64,000 nt of DNA, taken from assembly GCA_020310875.1 (NCBI GenBank), contig MU260066.1, positions 627,501 to 691,500 on the forward strand. The letters run 5' to 3'. Under the pieces are notes generated by a model that saw nothing but the letters and a program-made list of their open reading frames with translations, was not told the origin of the DNA and searched no databases. Of the stretch, positions 50,700 to 61,443 are shown one piece after another. Within the stretch, counting starts at the first letter, position 1. Each line of letters begins with the position of its first letter. The position numbers were made by a program, and so were the translations under genes. This DNA comes from Ceratopteris richardii. Lineage: Eukaryota > Streptophyta > Polypodiopsida > Polypodiales > Pteridaceae.

Positions 50700-52475
50700 C
50701 CCAAGTACAACCTCGTTGCTGAGTTCTTTTGTATCAGTTACTTGATTCTTTTTTAGTGGATTACCGTGTTTATACTCTTGTCTGATATCACGTCGTCAGG
50801 AATATTTGAGTTAATTTTTGCACTGTAAGTTGATCGTTCCACGTTAGATTCTTTCCTTTAAGGTTATCGCATCACGAAGAGATTATGTTTAATCTTGAAC
50901 TTGAGTGCATAGGTAGTCTTCAACTTGATTGATGCCTATCGTTGCCCTGACTTACTCCTAGCACTAGTCGTTCTTAGCCTAAGTTAGGAATTGACAAAGG
51001 GAGTTGAGGATTTTCCAACCTTGAGTTTCTTTCCTTGTGTTGTTGCCCTAGTGTGCCCAGGACGTGTGTTCCCAAGCTTGCACTTACTCTTGCTTAGAAT
51101 GCCCTCAAGTGCTCTTACTGGACCTGTAAAAGTCCCACGGTTAGCTCAAGACTTAGATTTAAATGACACAATAGACCACTTTCATGCATGTAACTCACAG
51201 ACCACATTATCCTTTGCCTTTATGGAAAACAATCCCAAGGATCCCTCAGTTTTCCTACCTCGGGGTATGGTCAACTTCAAAAAACCCTATCTAATGATCC
51301 TGATATAAATTTTCACATAACAGTGGAAGTTTTGGGTGTACTCCTCACGAGCTTTCCAACAAGACAAGACTCACAGCAAACGGATTTCGTATGAGAAAGT
51401 TATGCCAGTTCAGGGTTTTGGGACTAAAACAGGATTCAAACAGGCTGACAGATCACAGGAGTTTTCTCGAAATCACATGTGTAGGGACCTCACAAATCAC
51501 TAATGATTCTCTAATTATGCCCAAAATTCCCCAAGGACTTGAAAAGATTAACCCTAATTTTTGGCCGAAAAGCCTGTCAATCGCGATCGACAGGTCTGTC
51601 AATCGCGATTGACAGAGGTGTCCGTCGGGGCCTGTCGGTCGCGATCGACACGTCAGTCGCGATTGACAGTGTCAATCGCGATCGACAGAGTCGGTCGTGA
51701 GTCCTGTCAATCGCGATCGATGGTGTCAATCGCGATTGACACTCTTTCCGGGTTTTTCGCCGTGAATTCAGTCGATCGGGGCTGTGTCCGTCGCGATGGA
51801 CACGTGGCTACGCGTAAAAGTCAATCAATCGTGGAAATTCTGTCAGTCGCGATTGACGGTGTCAATCGCGATTGACAGGGTCTGTCGGTCGCGATTGACA
51901 GGGTCTGTCGGTCGCGATTGACAGGGTCTGTCGGTCGCGATTGACAGGGTCTGTCGGTCACGGCTGTCGATCGCGATCGACGGTGTCGGTCGCGATTGAC
52001 AGAGAAACACAGAATTTTTTAACTGTTTTTAGTGATTTGGACTGTGCTCATCATGTAGATTATGGTGGTGCACTTTGTTTTACCAAATGGGCGATTTTTC
52101 TGTCGATCGCGATCGACAGAGGTCTGCGACACAGAGACAATTTTGTGACGTTTCGTACCTGCGCGGAGTGCTGGAGATGATAATGCTGCCAGTACCTGCA
52201 GGAAAGCTCAAGAACCAAGCAACAACAATGCACACAATATCGCTCTCTCGCTCTCTCTCACAAGTGGAATGAGGGAAATGAGGTGGAGAAGGTGATATAA
52301 TCCAAAACTAAAAATTTTCGCGATGATGAAGATGGAGGTGGGAGATGGTGATGATGATGATGATGATGATGGTGGTGAGGTAAGAAGGAGAAAAATAAGA
52401 AAAGTGAAGAAATTACCTACAACGCCAAAGTCTCACATCTACGTCTTACCATCACACGCTCGTCCTCAAAGCTCG
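50700..52475 (-). other. Gypsy-1 5' leader
   Basis: Non-coding stretch between primer site and first ORF. It includes the palindrome array (51574-52119) and a (GAT)n patch near 52337-52371. The open frames through the array come from its repetitive content. Confidence 0.75.
51574..52119. repeat. Array of 20-bp palindromes around TCGCGA in the Gypsy-1 leader
   Basis: Sixteen TCGCGA cores in about 550 bp, mostly inside units of form CTGTCRRTCGCGAYYGACAG. Perfect 20-bp palindromes occur at 51596-51615 (CTGTCAATCGCGATTGACAG) and 52100-52119. A 23-bp direct unit containing GGGTCTGTCGGTCGCGATT is repeated at about 51878-51955. The rest of the leader has few CpG dinucleotides. Confidence 0.95.
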
Positions 52476-52476
52476 A

Positions 52477-52494
52477 TCCCCGGCAACGGCGCCA
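52477..52494 (-). other. Gypsy-1 primer binding site (tRNA-Asp-like)
   Basis: Minus strand TGGCGCCGTTGCCGGGGA, five bases after the LTR end. It fits the 3' end of plant tRNA-Asp, a primer used by several plant gypsy lineages. Confidence 0.85.
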
Positions 52495-52499
52495 AAATT

Positions 52500-53206
52500 T
52501 GGTGTAGCTCAGCGATGAGTAGCACCTCCTTTAATGTCAATCCGGGAAGACGTGAGGATGGTATGAAGACCTCGAGCAAGTGAAGGCACAAGTGCGTGAG
52601 TGAGAAGCACACAAACATGCACACACATACACACACACGCGCACACACGGCAAGACAAAGAGTGAGAAGCAATGGATCTCTTAGATTACTTTCAAAAAGC
52701 TCATACAAGTTCAAAACTATTACAAGCTAACCTCAAAAATGAGCTCTCTAGCTCTATTTATAGTTTTTGACTAGGTTTTGGCCTTGTCCAGACGTAGTGT
52801 CCGGCCTAGTTAAAAATTAGGTTCTCTACCCTACTTGGAGGTGCAAACGAAGTCTAAAAAACGTGAAAACTGACAGGTAGATACTTCTAAAACTCCTCAA
52901 GCTCAAGGACTCCTTGGCTTGCACAAAATCGAGCTACAAAAATGTGAAATGGTATTTACAAGAGTTTTTAGTGATGAAATTCACTATTTTTGTAGGGATT
53001 TCTTCTAGCATTTTGACATACATTTCCTGGAGCTCCCTACTTGCTCCTTCTCCTTGTGTGTCCACCTCTCTTATATGCATCAGTGTCTTGAAAAAATATT
53101 GGCCTACTTGCCGGATCGTCGTTGACTGCCTTGTCTGCTTGTACTTTCCCTTCTCTCTGACTCCCTTCGTGAGCTTCCTTGCCTGGTGAGTCCTTCAGTT
53201 CCAACA
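52500..53206 (-). repeat. Gypsy-1 5' LTR
   Basis: Minus strand runs TGTTGGAACTG to CTACACCA, 707 bp. A TATA box (CTATAAATAG) at about 52752-52762 and a CA-rich microsatellite near 52606-52650 lie inside. The outer edge abuts Copia-2 RT sequence at 53207. The partner LTR was not found in the window. Confidence 0.8.
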
Positions 53207-53276
53207 CTCTCCTACGCATAAACCTTTGCAACAAGCCTAGCCTTATACCTGTCAACTGTACCATCAGGTTTACGCT

Positions 53277-54071
53277 TCAACTTGTAGACCCACTTAGTGC
53301 CAATGGCCTTCTTGCTAGGAGGCAGTCACATAAAGACCATGTACCATTCTTCATTATAGCATCATATTTAGATTGCATAGCAGCCATCCAATTTTCTGAA
53401 TTCTGTGCTTCATCAAAAGAAACAGGCTCATTCTCATCACAGAGACTAGACGCAGCCATAGCATAGCAATTTGATGCAAAGGAGGCACTATGAGAGCCTG
53501 AACGAGTACGATATGACAAAGGTGCATCTAATTTGCTGTCACGCAAAGTCCGCACCAGCCATTTTGGCATAGTTTTTGCCTGCTCAATATCAGCTCTCTC
53601 ATCAACAAGTGCATCATGTAAATCTGCATCAGAAATGGAATGATCTGCATCATCATATGAAACCTGCAAAGGCTGAGAAGCCTCATTAGGACCAGCACTA
53701 GACTGTCCACCTGTAAAAAGAGGCATTAAAGTATTATACATGCCTTTGGAGCTAACAAATGTCTCCTTAGTACATGAAAGCAATGGCTGAATAGCATCTT
53801 CCACAAAGACAACATCACGGCTAACCAGAATGCGTTTAGTCTGTGGATGATACAGATGATAGCCTTTACTTTCAGAACTGTACCCAACAAAAATACATTT
53901 TATTGCCTTATCATCCAATTTTCTGCGATGTTGTTCAGGCACTAGTGCATATGCCAAACAACCAAAAACACGCAGATGAGCAACAGATGGCTTGCGGTCA
54001 TGCCAAGCCTCATATGGAGTGATAGACTGCAACGCTTTAGTGGGACACCTTTCAGTACATATGCTGCACAC
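53277..54071 (-). pseudogene. Copia-2 integrase C-terminal region and RT start, frameshifted
   Basis: Continues the integrase tail (CPTKALQSITPYEAWHDRKPS, FVGYSSESKGYHLYH) in a frame shifted by a 1-nt loss at about 54053 from the preceding ORF. RT begins at SFDEAQNSENWMAAMQSKYD. A second 1-nt loss near 53325 breaks the frame before GTKWVYKL-type sequence. Confidence 0.88.
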
Positions 54072-55537
54072 ATGACAACCTCAAGCCAGAAACTATGAGG
54101 TAAAGCCTGACTCTTGACCATACACCTCGCCATCTCCATGAGTGACATGTTCTTTCGTTCAGCAACTCCATTCTGTTGAGGTGTATACGGCACTATACAC
54201 TGGTGTTTTATCCCACGTTCAGCCAGAAATGCATTAAAATCAGAAGACATATATTCCCCCCCTCGATCAGAACGGAGGGTGCCCATTTTACATGCTGACA
54301 GATTTTCAGCCAAAACCAAAAACTTTTTGAAGCACATGAACACTTTGGACTTTGCTTTGAGTGGATATACCCATGCATGCCTGGAAAAATCATCAATGAA
54401 AGTCACGAAGTAAAGGTAATTTCCAAAAGAGGGTGTCTGCATAGGACCACAAACATCACTATGTACAAGCTGCAATTTCTGTGTAGCCCGAACTGAACCA
54501 TCTTTTGGAAAGGAGGAATGCTGCATTTTGCCCAAAGTACAGCCTTCACATACATGTTTTCCAGGTGCCTCAAGCTTGGGCAAAGAAGACACCATATCAA
54601 ATTTCTGCAGGCGTAGCAAACTAGCAAAATTCAGATGACCAAAGTGTGCATGCCAAAGCTTTGCCTCTGACATAGCATGAGAATCATGAACTGCACATGC
54701 CGAATCATTCACAGATCTTTCATAGTCTATGAGCTTATACAGCCCATGACATAAAATGCCAGAAGCAATAATAACATTGCCATTTGACAGATCATGAACT
54801 GTACATCTGTCATCAACAAATTTCACAACCAAGCCAATCTTGGCTAATGCAGAAACTGATAACAGATTCTTCTTGATCCCTGGCACAAATAAAGCATCTG
54901 ACAAAGTGAAAGTACTACCATCAGCAGTAGTCAAAATGATCTTACCAACTCCCATAACAGGATAAGAGGAGTTGTTGGCACATGTAACAGTATTCCTTGT
55001 AGGGGCAGGCTCGAGTGAAGAGAAGAAACTGCGCTGCGAGGTAATATGTTTGGTCGCCCCACTGTCAAAGTACCAAACATCTGAGTCTACTGCAGACATG
55101 CACTGCTCATGAGAAGATGGGTCCAAACTGCAAACAGTAGTGAACACCCATTCTTCTTCCTGCACAAGATTAGCAGACTTTGTTTTTGGTGTAGAGGCTT
55201 CTGAAACAACAACTCTAGCCTCCTTTTTCTTTGCCTCTTTTGCAGCCAGTTTTGGACAGTTCTTTATGATATGATCATTCCCTTTACAGTACTTGCAAAA
55301 CAATTTCTGCTTTTCTGATTTCTTCTCATCTTTATCTTGGTTCTTCGAATGTGCAGCATTTGCAGATTTTTGCTTACTAGTAGAAGAGCTCCATTTTCCT
55401 TTGCCCTTCTGACTAGCCAGGAAAGCTTGATCTGCAACACGCATAATGGACCTGTTCTGCCTAGACTGATCTTCCTGCAACAGAGCAGAGACTAACTCCT
55501 CAAATGATAAGGCACTTGGATTGCCTTTCATCATCAA
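53942..55537 (-). CDS. Copia-2 gag C-terminus, protease and integrase
   Basis: 531 codons open. A zinc knuckle CKYCKGNDHIIKNCP (CX2CX4HX4C), protease active site WYFDSGATKHITS, and integrase zinc domain KLWHAHFGHL then CEGCTLGKM follow in order. The integrase core has LVHSDVCGPM, TFIDDFSRH, GTLRSDRGGEYMS and TPQQNGVAERKN, so the catalytic D, D and E are all present. The frame is lost at about 54053 by a missing base. The start shown is internal, since gag begins at 56152. Confidence 0.9.
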   Translation of the reverse strand: MMMKGNPSALSFEELVSALLQEDQSRQNRSIMRVADQAFLASQKGKGKWSSSTSKQKSANAAHSKNQDKDEKKSEKQKLFCKYCKGNDHIIKNCPKLAAKEAKKKEARVVVSEASTPKTKSANLVQEEEWVFTTVCSLDPSSHEQCMSAVDSDVWYFDSGATKHITSQRSFFSSLEPAPTRNTVTCANNSSYPVMGVGKIILTTADGSTFTLSDALFVPGIKKNLLSVSALAKIGLVVKFVDDRCTVHDLSNGNVIIASGILCHGLYKLIDYERSVNDSACAVHDSHAMSEAKLWHAHFGHLNFASLLRLQKFDMVSSLPKLEAPGKHVCEGCTLGKMQHSSFPKDGSVRATQKLQLVHSDVCGPMQTPSFGNYLYFVTFIDDFSRHAWVYPLKAKSKVFMCFKKFLVLAENLSACKMGTLRSDRGGEYMSSDFNAFLAERGIKHQCIVPYTPQQNGVAERKNMSLMEMARCMVKSQALPHSFWLEVVMCAAYVLKGVPLKRCSLSLHMRLGMTASHLLLICVFLVVWHMH

Positions 55538-55591
55538 CCTAAGAGTAGAAGCAAAACTCTGATATGAATCAGGAAGACCATTCAGAACGGT

Positions 55592-56152
55592 CTACACAAG
55601 TGAGCTATCTCGTATAACCTCATCAGCAAAAATCAACTGTTCCTTCAAATCTTTGATCTTCGTTAGGAAACTGTCCATAGAATCACCTTCATTCATGTGC
55701 TCACTCTCCAACTGTTTTCGGAGATAAGCAACACGAGCCTCATTCCTAGCTTGGTACAATGTGGTAAGTGTATCCCAAGCATCCCTAGATATTCTACAGG
55801 AGCGAATATGAGGAATAATGGCACGTTTGACAGACAAAGCTATCAATGCATGTGCCTGGGCATCTCTACCATCCCAACGAATCTGATCTGCAGTAGGTGC
55901 AGCAGAAACAACAACATGAACAGGAATCTGCACAATATCATCTTCAACACCATCTTCATCAGCTCCAGCACCTGTATTCACATTACCTGTTGTTACAGGT
56001 GTAACAAGACGTCTTTCAACACCCTGCACAATGTTCCACAATCCTTTTGCAACCAACACATGTCACATCATATAATCCCATAATGGGTAGTTGGTACCAT
56101 CCAACTTATCCTCAACAGCCAACATACGGAATACATCACTGCTTTCAGCCAT
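55592..56152 (-). pseudogene. Copia-2 gag N-terminal part with two stop codons
   Basis: Starts MAESSDVFRMLAVEDKLDG. The first stop (TGA) comes after PLWDYMM, close to 56066, in place of an Arg codon in sister copies, and the second (TAG) follows RDSSLV at 55589-55591. Between them the frame is open and reads QGVERRLV, WDGRDAQAHALIALSVKRAI and DSMDSFLTKIKDLKEQLI. Confidence 0.88.
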
Positions 56153-56490
56153 GGCCGGTGACTAAAATACCTTGATGCAAAAAATTGACTGTATCTCAAA
56201 AAGTTGAACAAAACTGCCCAGACGAGTTCTGCTAGACCTGTAGCAGACTTCGAGACGCTTAAACTAGTGAACAAAAACTGGTATATACCTTTGGCACAAA
56301 AAGATGAAATAGCCTGCACAAGCACTGCGATAGTGCATTCGGAGGCCGAAACGAGCTTAGATCGTGATTTTGGCACCACAGAGCGAAGCGGTTTTGATCT
56401 TTGAAACACCCTGATTATGCTCACCAAATTTTGTGCGAATCTGAGACTGCAAACAGAGGAGTGTCGACGGCGCCTTAGATGAAGCGACGA

Positions 56491-56505
56491 CCTGCTCTGA
56501 TACCA
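56491..56505 (-). other. Copia-2 primer binding site (initiator tRNA-Met)
   Basis: Minus strand TGGTATCAGAGCAGG, just inside the LTR. Confidence 0.9.
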
Positions 56506-56507
56506 AT

Positions 56508-56735
56508 TATTGGAGTTAGATGTCTGCGGAAGCACGCGAACAACACAAGGAAGAAGAAGAAGCTTGGAGCACAACACATAATACTGAATGTATTACTAGA
56601 GAATGTACAAAGATAAGTAGCCCATTAGGGCAATAGGCATATATACAAGCCGAGGGAAAAAAACCTCCTAAAGAGGGAAAAAAGTGCCCCGGCGATCCTA
56701 GTGTGTTCACACACATCACTACCTAAATATATCAA
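56508..56735 (-). repeat. Copia-2 5' LTR
   Basis: 228 bp, TATTGG...CAACA on the plus strand (terminal TG mutated to TA). It abuts Copia-3 gag sequence at 56736 without a visible spacer. Confidence 0.9.
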
Positions 56736-57980
56736 CATGCGGTTCCTGCTACACCTACTATAGAGAAAATTCATTGGCATGGTAGAGATGCTCAGGCACA
56801 TGCATTGATAGCCTTGTCTTCCAAACGTGCCATTGTTCCTCACATTCACTCTTATAGAATAGCGAAGGATGCTTGGGATACACTTACCACTTTATACCAG
56901 GCAAGGAATGAGAATCGTGTTGCTTACCTCTGAAAACAGTAGGAGTGTGAGCACATGAATGAAGGAGATTCTATGGATAGTTTTCTAAAAAAGATCAAAG
57001 ATTTGAAGAAACAATTGATTTCTGTTGATAAAGTCTTGCCTGACAGTTAACTTTTGTAGACTGTTCTAAATGGTCTTCCTAATTCATATATGAGTTTTGC
57101 TTCTACTCTTCATTTGACAATGAAAGAACATCCAAATGCCTTAACATTTGAGTAGTTAGTCTTTGTTATGTTGTAGGGAGATCAGTCTAGGAAGAAGAGG
57201 TCCATTATGCGTGTTGCAAATCAAGCTTTCAAGGCTAGTCAGAAGGGCAAAGGTAAATGGAACTCTTCTACTAGTAAGTAGAAATCTGCTACCTTTGCAT
57301 AATCAAAGAAGGATGACAAAGATGCGAAGAAAACAGAAAAGGAGAAATTGTTTTGCAAATACTGTAAAGGAAATGATCATGTCATAAAGAGTTGTCCAAA
57401 ATTGGCTACTAAAGAGGCAAGGAAGAAAGAGGTTAGAATGGTTGTTGGAGAGGTCTCTACACCCAACAGAGAGTCTGCTAATCTTGTACAAAATGAAGAA
57501 TGGGCATTTACCATTGTTTGTAGTTATGACCCATCTTCTTATGAACAATGTATGTATGTAGTAGACTCAGATGTTTGGTACTTTGATAGTGGGGCAAGCA
57601 AATATATTACCTCGTAGCGCAGTTTCTTCACTTCACTCGAGCCTGCCTCTACAAGGAATATTGTCAAATGCCCCAACAACTCCTCTTATCTTGTTTTGGG
57701 AGTTGGTAAGATCATTGTGACTACTTGTGATGATACTTTTACATTATCGGATTCTTTAATTGTGCAAGGGATCAAGAGGAATTTGTTATCAGTTTTAGCT
57801 TTAGCCAAGATTGGCTTGGTTGTGAAATTTGTTGATGATAGATGTGAAGTTCATGATCTATCAAACAACAATATCACTATTGCTTTTGGCATTTTATGTC
57901 GTGGGCTATATAAGCTCATAGACTATGTAAAATCTATGAATGATTCAGCATGTGCACTACATGATTCTCAAGCTTTGTGA
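56736..57980 (+). pseudogene. Copia-3 gag and protease, broken
   Basis: Gag pieces include HWHGRDAQAHALIAL and NEGDSMDSFLKKIKDLKKQL. The open stretch 57348-57617 holds the zinc knuckle CKYCKGNDHVIKSCP and protease site WYFDSGASKYITS, ending in a TAG. From 57696 the frame GVGKIIVTT to LYKLIDYVKSM continues to a stop at 57978. Confidence 0.88.
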
Positions 57981-58827
57981 GATTCAAAGCTTTGGCATGC
58001 ACGCTTTGATATGAATTTTGCTAGTTTGTTATGCCTACAAAAATCTAAAATGGTGTCCTCTTTGCCCAAACTTGAGGCACCTAGTAAACATGTCTGTGAA
58101 GGCTGCATTTTGGGAAAAATGCAGCACTCCTCCTTCCCTAAAGATGATTCAGTTTGAGCTACTAAGAAATTACAGCTTGTTCACAATGATGTTTGTGGTC
58201 CTATGCAGACACCTTCTTTTGGGAACTACCTTTACTTTATGACTTCCATTGATGATTTTTCCAAGCATACATGGGTGTATCCACTGAAAGCAAAGTCTGA
58301 AGTGTTTATGTGCTTCAAACAGTTTTTGGTTTTGGCTGAAAATTTGTCAGCATGTAAAATGGGCACCCTCTATTCTGATCGAGGGGGGCAATATATGTCT
58401 TCTAGCATTAATGCATTTCTGGCTGAATGTGGGATAAAACATCAGTGTATGGTGCCATATACACCTTAACAGAATGGAGTTGCTGAAAGGAAGAATAGGT
58501 CACTCATGGAGATGGCAAGGTGTATGGTCAAGAGTCACGCTTTACCACATAGTTTCTAGCTTGAGGTTGTTATGTGTGCAGCATATGTACTTAACAGGTG
58601 TCCCACTAAAGCATTGCAATCTATCACTCCATAAGAGTCTTGCCATGGTCGTAAGACATCTATTGTTCACCTGCATGTTTTTGGTAGTCTGGCATATGCA
58701 TTAGTGTCTGAGCAACAACACAAGAAATTGGATGACAAAGTAGTGAAATGTATTTTTGTAGGGTACAGTTCCGAAAGCAAAGGCTATCATTTGTATCATC
58801 AATAGACTAAATGCATTTTGGTTAGAC
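57981..58827 (+). pseudogene. Copia-3 integrase, broken
   Basis: Zinc domain pieces (KLWHARFDMNF, KHVCEGCILGKM) and core blocks (LVHNDVCGPM, SIDDFSKHTW, GTLYSDRGGQYMS) are followed by a stop at TP*QNGVAERKN. More stops occur before GYSSESKGYHLYH. The catalytic-region residue after DRGG is Q where sisters have E. Confidence 0.85.
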
Positions 58828-60110
58828 ATGATGTTTTTGTGGAAATGCTATTCATGTACTAAGGAGACATCAGTTAGCTCCAAAGACATGTATGGCACTT
58901 TGTTGCCTCTTTTTACAGGGGGACAATCTAGCACTGGTCCTAATGAGGCAACTTCTCAGCCTTTACAAGTTTCATGTGATGGTGCAGATCATTCCATTTT
59001 TTATGCAGATTTACATGATGCACTTGTTGATAAGAGAGCTGATATTGAAGAGGAAAAAACTATGCCAAAATCGCGAGTGCAGACTTTGCATGACAACAAA
59101 TTAGATGCATCTCTATCATATAATGCTCGTTCTGGTTCTCATAGTGATTCTTTTGCATCAGATTGCTATGGTATGGTTGCTTCTAGTCTTTGTGATGAGA
59201 ATGAGCCTGTTTCGTTTGATGAAGCACAAAATTCAAAAAATTGGATGGTTGGTATGCAATCTGAATATGATGCTATAATGAAGAATGGTTCCTGGATTTT
59301 ATGTGACTTGCCTCCTGGCAAGAAGGCCATTGGCACTAAGTGGGTATACAAGCTGAAGCATAAACCTGATGGAAGAGTTGACACGTATAAGGCTAGGCTT
59401 GTTGCAAAGGGTTATGTTTAGGAATGAGGCTTTGATTTTTATGAGACCTTTGCTCCTACTTGTCGAATGGCTACTGTTCATAGCATCTTTGCACTTGCAA
59501 CTCATCATGGTTGGAATGTAAATTAGTTGGACATTAAAACTCCATTTCTGAATGGTGACTTGCATGAAGAAGTGTATGTTTTTCAAACCCGTGGCTTTGT
59601 GCAAAAGGGCATGAAAACCAAGTGTGCAGGTTGAAAAAGGCATTATATGGTTTGAAGCAAGCACCACATGCTAAGTATGAAAAGATACATGCCTACCTGA
59701 TTGCACATGGTTTTTAGAACAGTCCAAGTGAGAGCACCTCATATGTTAAGCGTGCAAATGATGTGCTTCTGATCATTGTTGTGTATGTTGATGACATACT
59801 GCTCATTGGTCCTCATGAGAATCATATTGCTGTTTTTAAGGCTGATTCGCATGCCTCATTTAAGATGTTAGAGTTGGGGCATTTGCATCATTATTTGGGC
59901 ATTCATGTTATGCAAGTTGGTGTAAGAGCTTTATGTCAAACAAAATATATTGACACATTATTGCAACATTATGGCCTTGAAGACTCTAAAACTATTTCCA
60001 CTCCTATGGAGAGAGGTTTATGATTGAGTCTTCATGATGCTAGAGATGCATTTAATGCTGTTCTCTATTAGCAAGCTATTGGATGGTTAATTTACTTATG
60101 CATTACATTT
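58828..60110 (+). pseudogene. Copia-3 reverse transcriptase, truncated
   Basis: The frame at 58828-59421 leads into GTKWVYKLKHKPDGRVD and YKARLVAKGYV then a stop. After further stops and a frameshift near 59620, the catalytic VVYVDDILLIG is at 59777-59810 within 59763-60023. The end corresponds to the region just before RNase H in Copia-1. Confidence 0.85.
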
Positions 60111-60429
60111 TCCTTGATGGGGGCCCTGTGGCTGATGCTCTTCATTGAAGTTCCTGCACCCTAGTCCAAATGAGTGCCCTTTGAATTGGCACATCATATG
60201 CCAGGCATCGATACACAATTCTAGTAAGTGCACAGCATCCATAGAGTACTTACTTCTGTTTCTTATACCAACATTGATGTGCAAGATGGATCTAGTCTAT
60301 ACTCCAATGTGGCATGTTGATTGTCAGGTTCAACGTGTCGGCCAAATATAAACTAAACCAGATCTTCTTGAGTGGCATTGTAAATCGTTCTTGGGCTGGG
60401 AACGCGAAGTGTTGCATGCACATTCATAC
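60111..60429. other. Unassigned junction between Copia-3 and Gypsy-2
   Basis: About 320 bases with no recognised motif. Short frames here have no family features. It may be filler or the end of another decayed element. Confidence 0.4.
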
Positions 60430-60579
60430 CAATGGTTCACTCCAATCTGGTATTAGAGGCATTTGGTAGAGTGTAGCATGCTCCACAGGTGGTCTAATAT
60501 GATGGGTTGGGCATTCCTTACACAACCTATGGTTATCTGCTTCCATAGTCGGCCAGTACACTCCAAGTCTCCTTAGTGT

Positions 60580-61437
60580 CTAGAAAGTTTTTTGTCTTGA
60601 GTAGTGTTGCTCTAATGCACCCACATCTGTTAGTTGCAACCATTTCACATACTCTTCCTCTTCCAGACAACAAGCTAATATCCCTTGATCTGTATGCTTG
60701 TACATACTTCTTGCCATGATATGGTACTTTTGGGCTTTTACTACCTCCCTATCTTGAGTGTTCATTACTGGGTGTTTTGGTCCATATGTGAATACTGGCA
60801 CTAATGTGTTGGCCCACTGCAGTACAACTTCCAAATTAAACAAGTAAGCATCAGGAAGATCATTCGATACTCCTTGTGGGGCCTCTCTGGATGTGAGCCT
60901 CGAGAGATGATCTGCTCTCAAGTGAGTCTTGCCTTAAGTCACTACTACCTCAAAGTCATATTCCATTAGTAAGAGAAACCATCTTACTAATCTACCTGTA
61001 TTGCATGACTTATTTACTAAGTATAGCAGTGCTTGATGATCAGTGAAAAATTTAAACTTATTTGCAAGCAAATAGTTTCTAAACCTTTTAACCGCATATA
61101 CCATGCCTAATCCTTCTTGTTCGGTGGTGATATAGTTTTGTTCAGCTGCATTCAACTATCTACTAGCATAGGCAATTGGAAGATCCATATTACCTTCACC
61201 CGTAGGTTGTGCAAGTACACACCCAATAGCATAATTGGATGCATCCACATGAACATGAAAGGGCTTCTTCCAATCTGGCATAGTCAAGATTGGTGCTGAA
61301 CATAATCGCCGTTTAAGCTCATTGAAAGAGTTCTCACATTCTTCCGTCCACTCAAAGTTAGTCAAAAGGGAGTATAGAGGCCTTACAATGATCGCATACA
61401 TATGAATAAATCGGCGATAATAACCACAATGCCCCAT
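60580..61437 (-). pseudogene. Gypsy-2 RNase H and start of the HHCC domain, broken
   Basis: Frames 61156-61437, 60934-61155 and 60580-60921 carry HVDASNYAIGCVLAQ, FFTDHQALLYLVNK and MRADHLSRLTS. The last one reads through a 41-nt stretch missing from Gypsy-1 and ends in the first HHCC piece VGALEQHYSRQK before a stop. Confidence 0.88.
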
Positions 61438-61443
61438 GAAAGC

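Larger units (their letters stand above)
41684..53206 (-). mobile_element. Gypsy-1: Ty3/gypsy retrotransposon with an extra protease domain
   Basis: The 5' LTR is at 52500-53206, with primer site 52477-52494 and a leader of 1.8 kb with a palindrome array. Upstream ORF, gag, linker, protease, RT, RNase H, integrase and a second retropepsin-like domain follow down to a stop at 41684. There is no chromodomain, and the integrase and primer site fit the Tat/Athila side of plant gypsy elements. The 3' LTR is not present. Lesions: a 1-nt loss near 45410 (RT), a 41-nt loss at 44360 and a loss near 46180, each deduced by comparison with Gypsy-2. It is inserted in Copia-2. Confidence 0.88.
53207..56735 (-). 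mobile_element. Copia-2: 5' part of a Ty1/copia element, cut by Gypsy-1
   Basis: 5' LTR 56508-56735, primer site 56491-56505, gag from 56152, then protease, integrase and the start of RT up to 53207, where Gypsy-1 begins. Everything downstream (most of RT, RNase H, 3' LTR) is absent from the window. It is the best preserved of the family here, with two nonsense changes in gag and two single-base losses in pol. Confidence 0.9.
56736..60110 (+). mobile_element. Copia-3, coding remainder, plus strand
   Basis: Resumes the element whose 5' part lies at 36388-37007. About 220 bases of gag are missing at the junction relative to Copia-2. Gag, protease, integrase and part of RT follow in order, with many in-frame stops and a few frameshifts. 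It ends at about 60110 within the RT, after QQAIGWLIYLCI, where unrelated sequence starts. No RNase H or 3' LTR is seen. Confidence 0.88.

Noticed and set aside
51561..51875. Open frame rich in VNRDRQ/SRLT-type repeats
   Set aside because: It is a translation of the palindromic leader array, in front of gag and without start context.
51574..52119. CRISPR-like repeat array
   Set aside because: Units abut each other or have irregular spacers, are fully palindromic, and lie in a plant retrotransposon leader with no cas genes.
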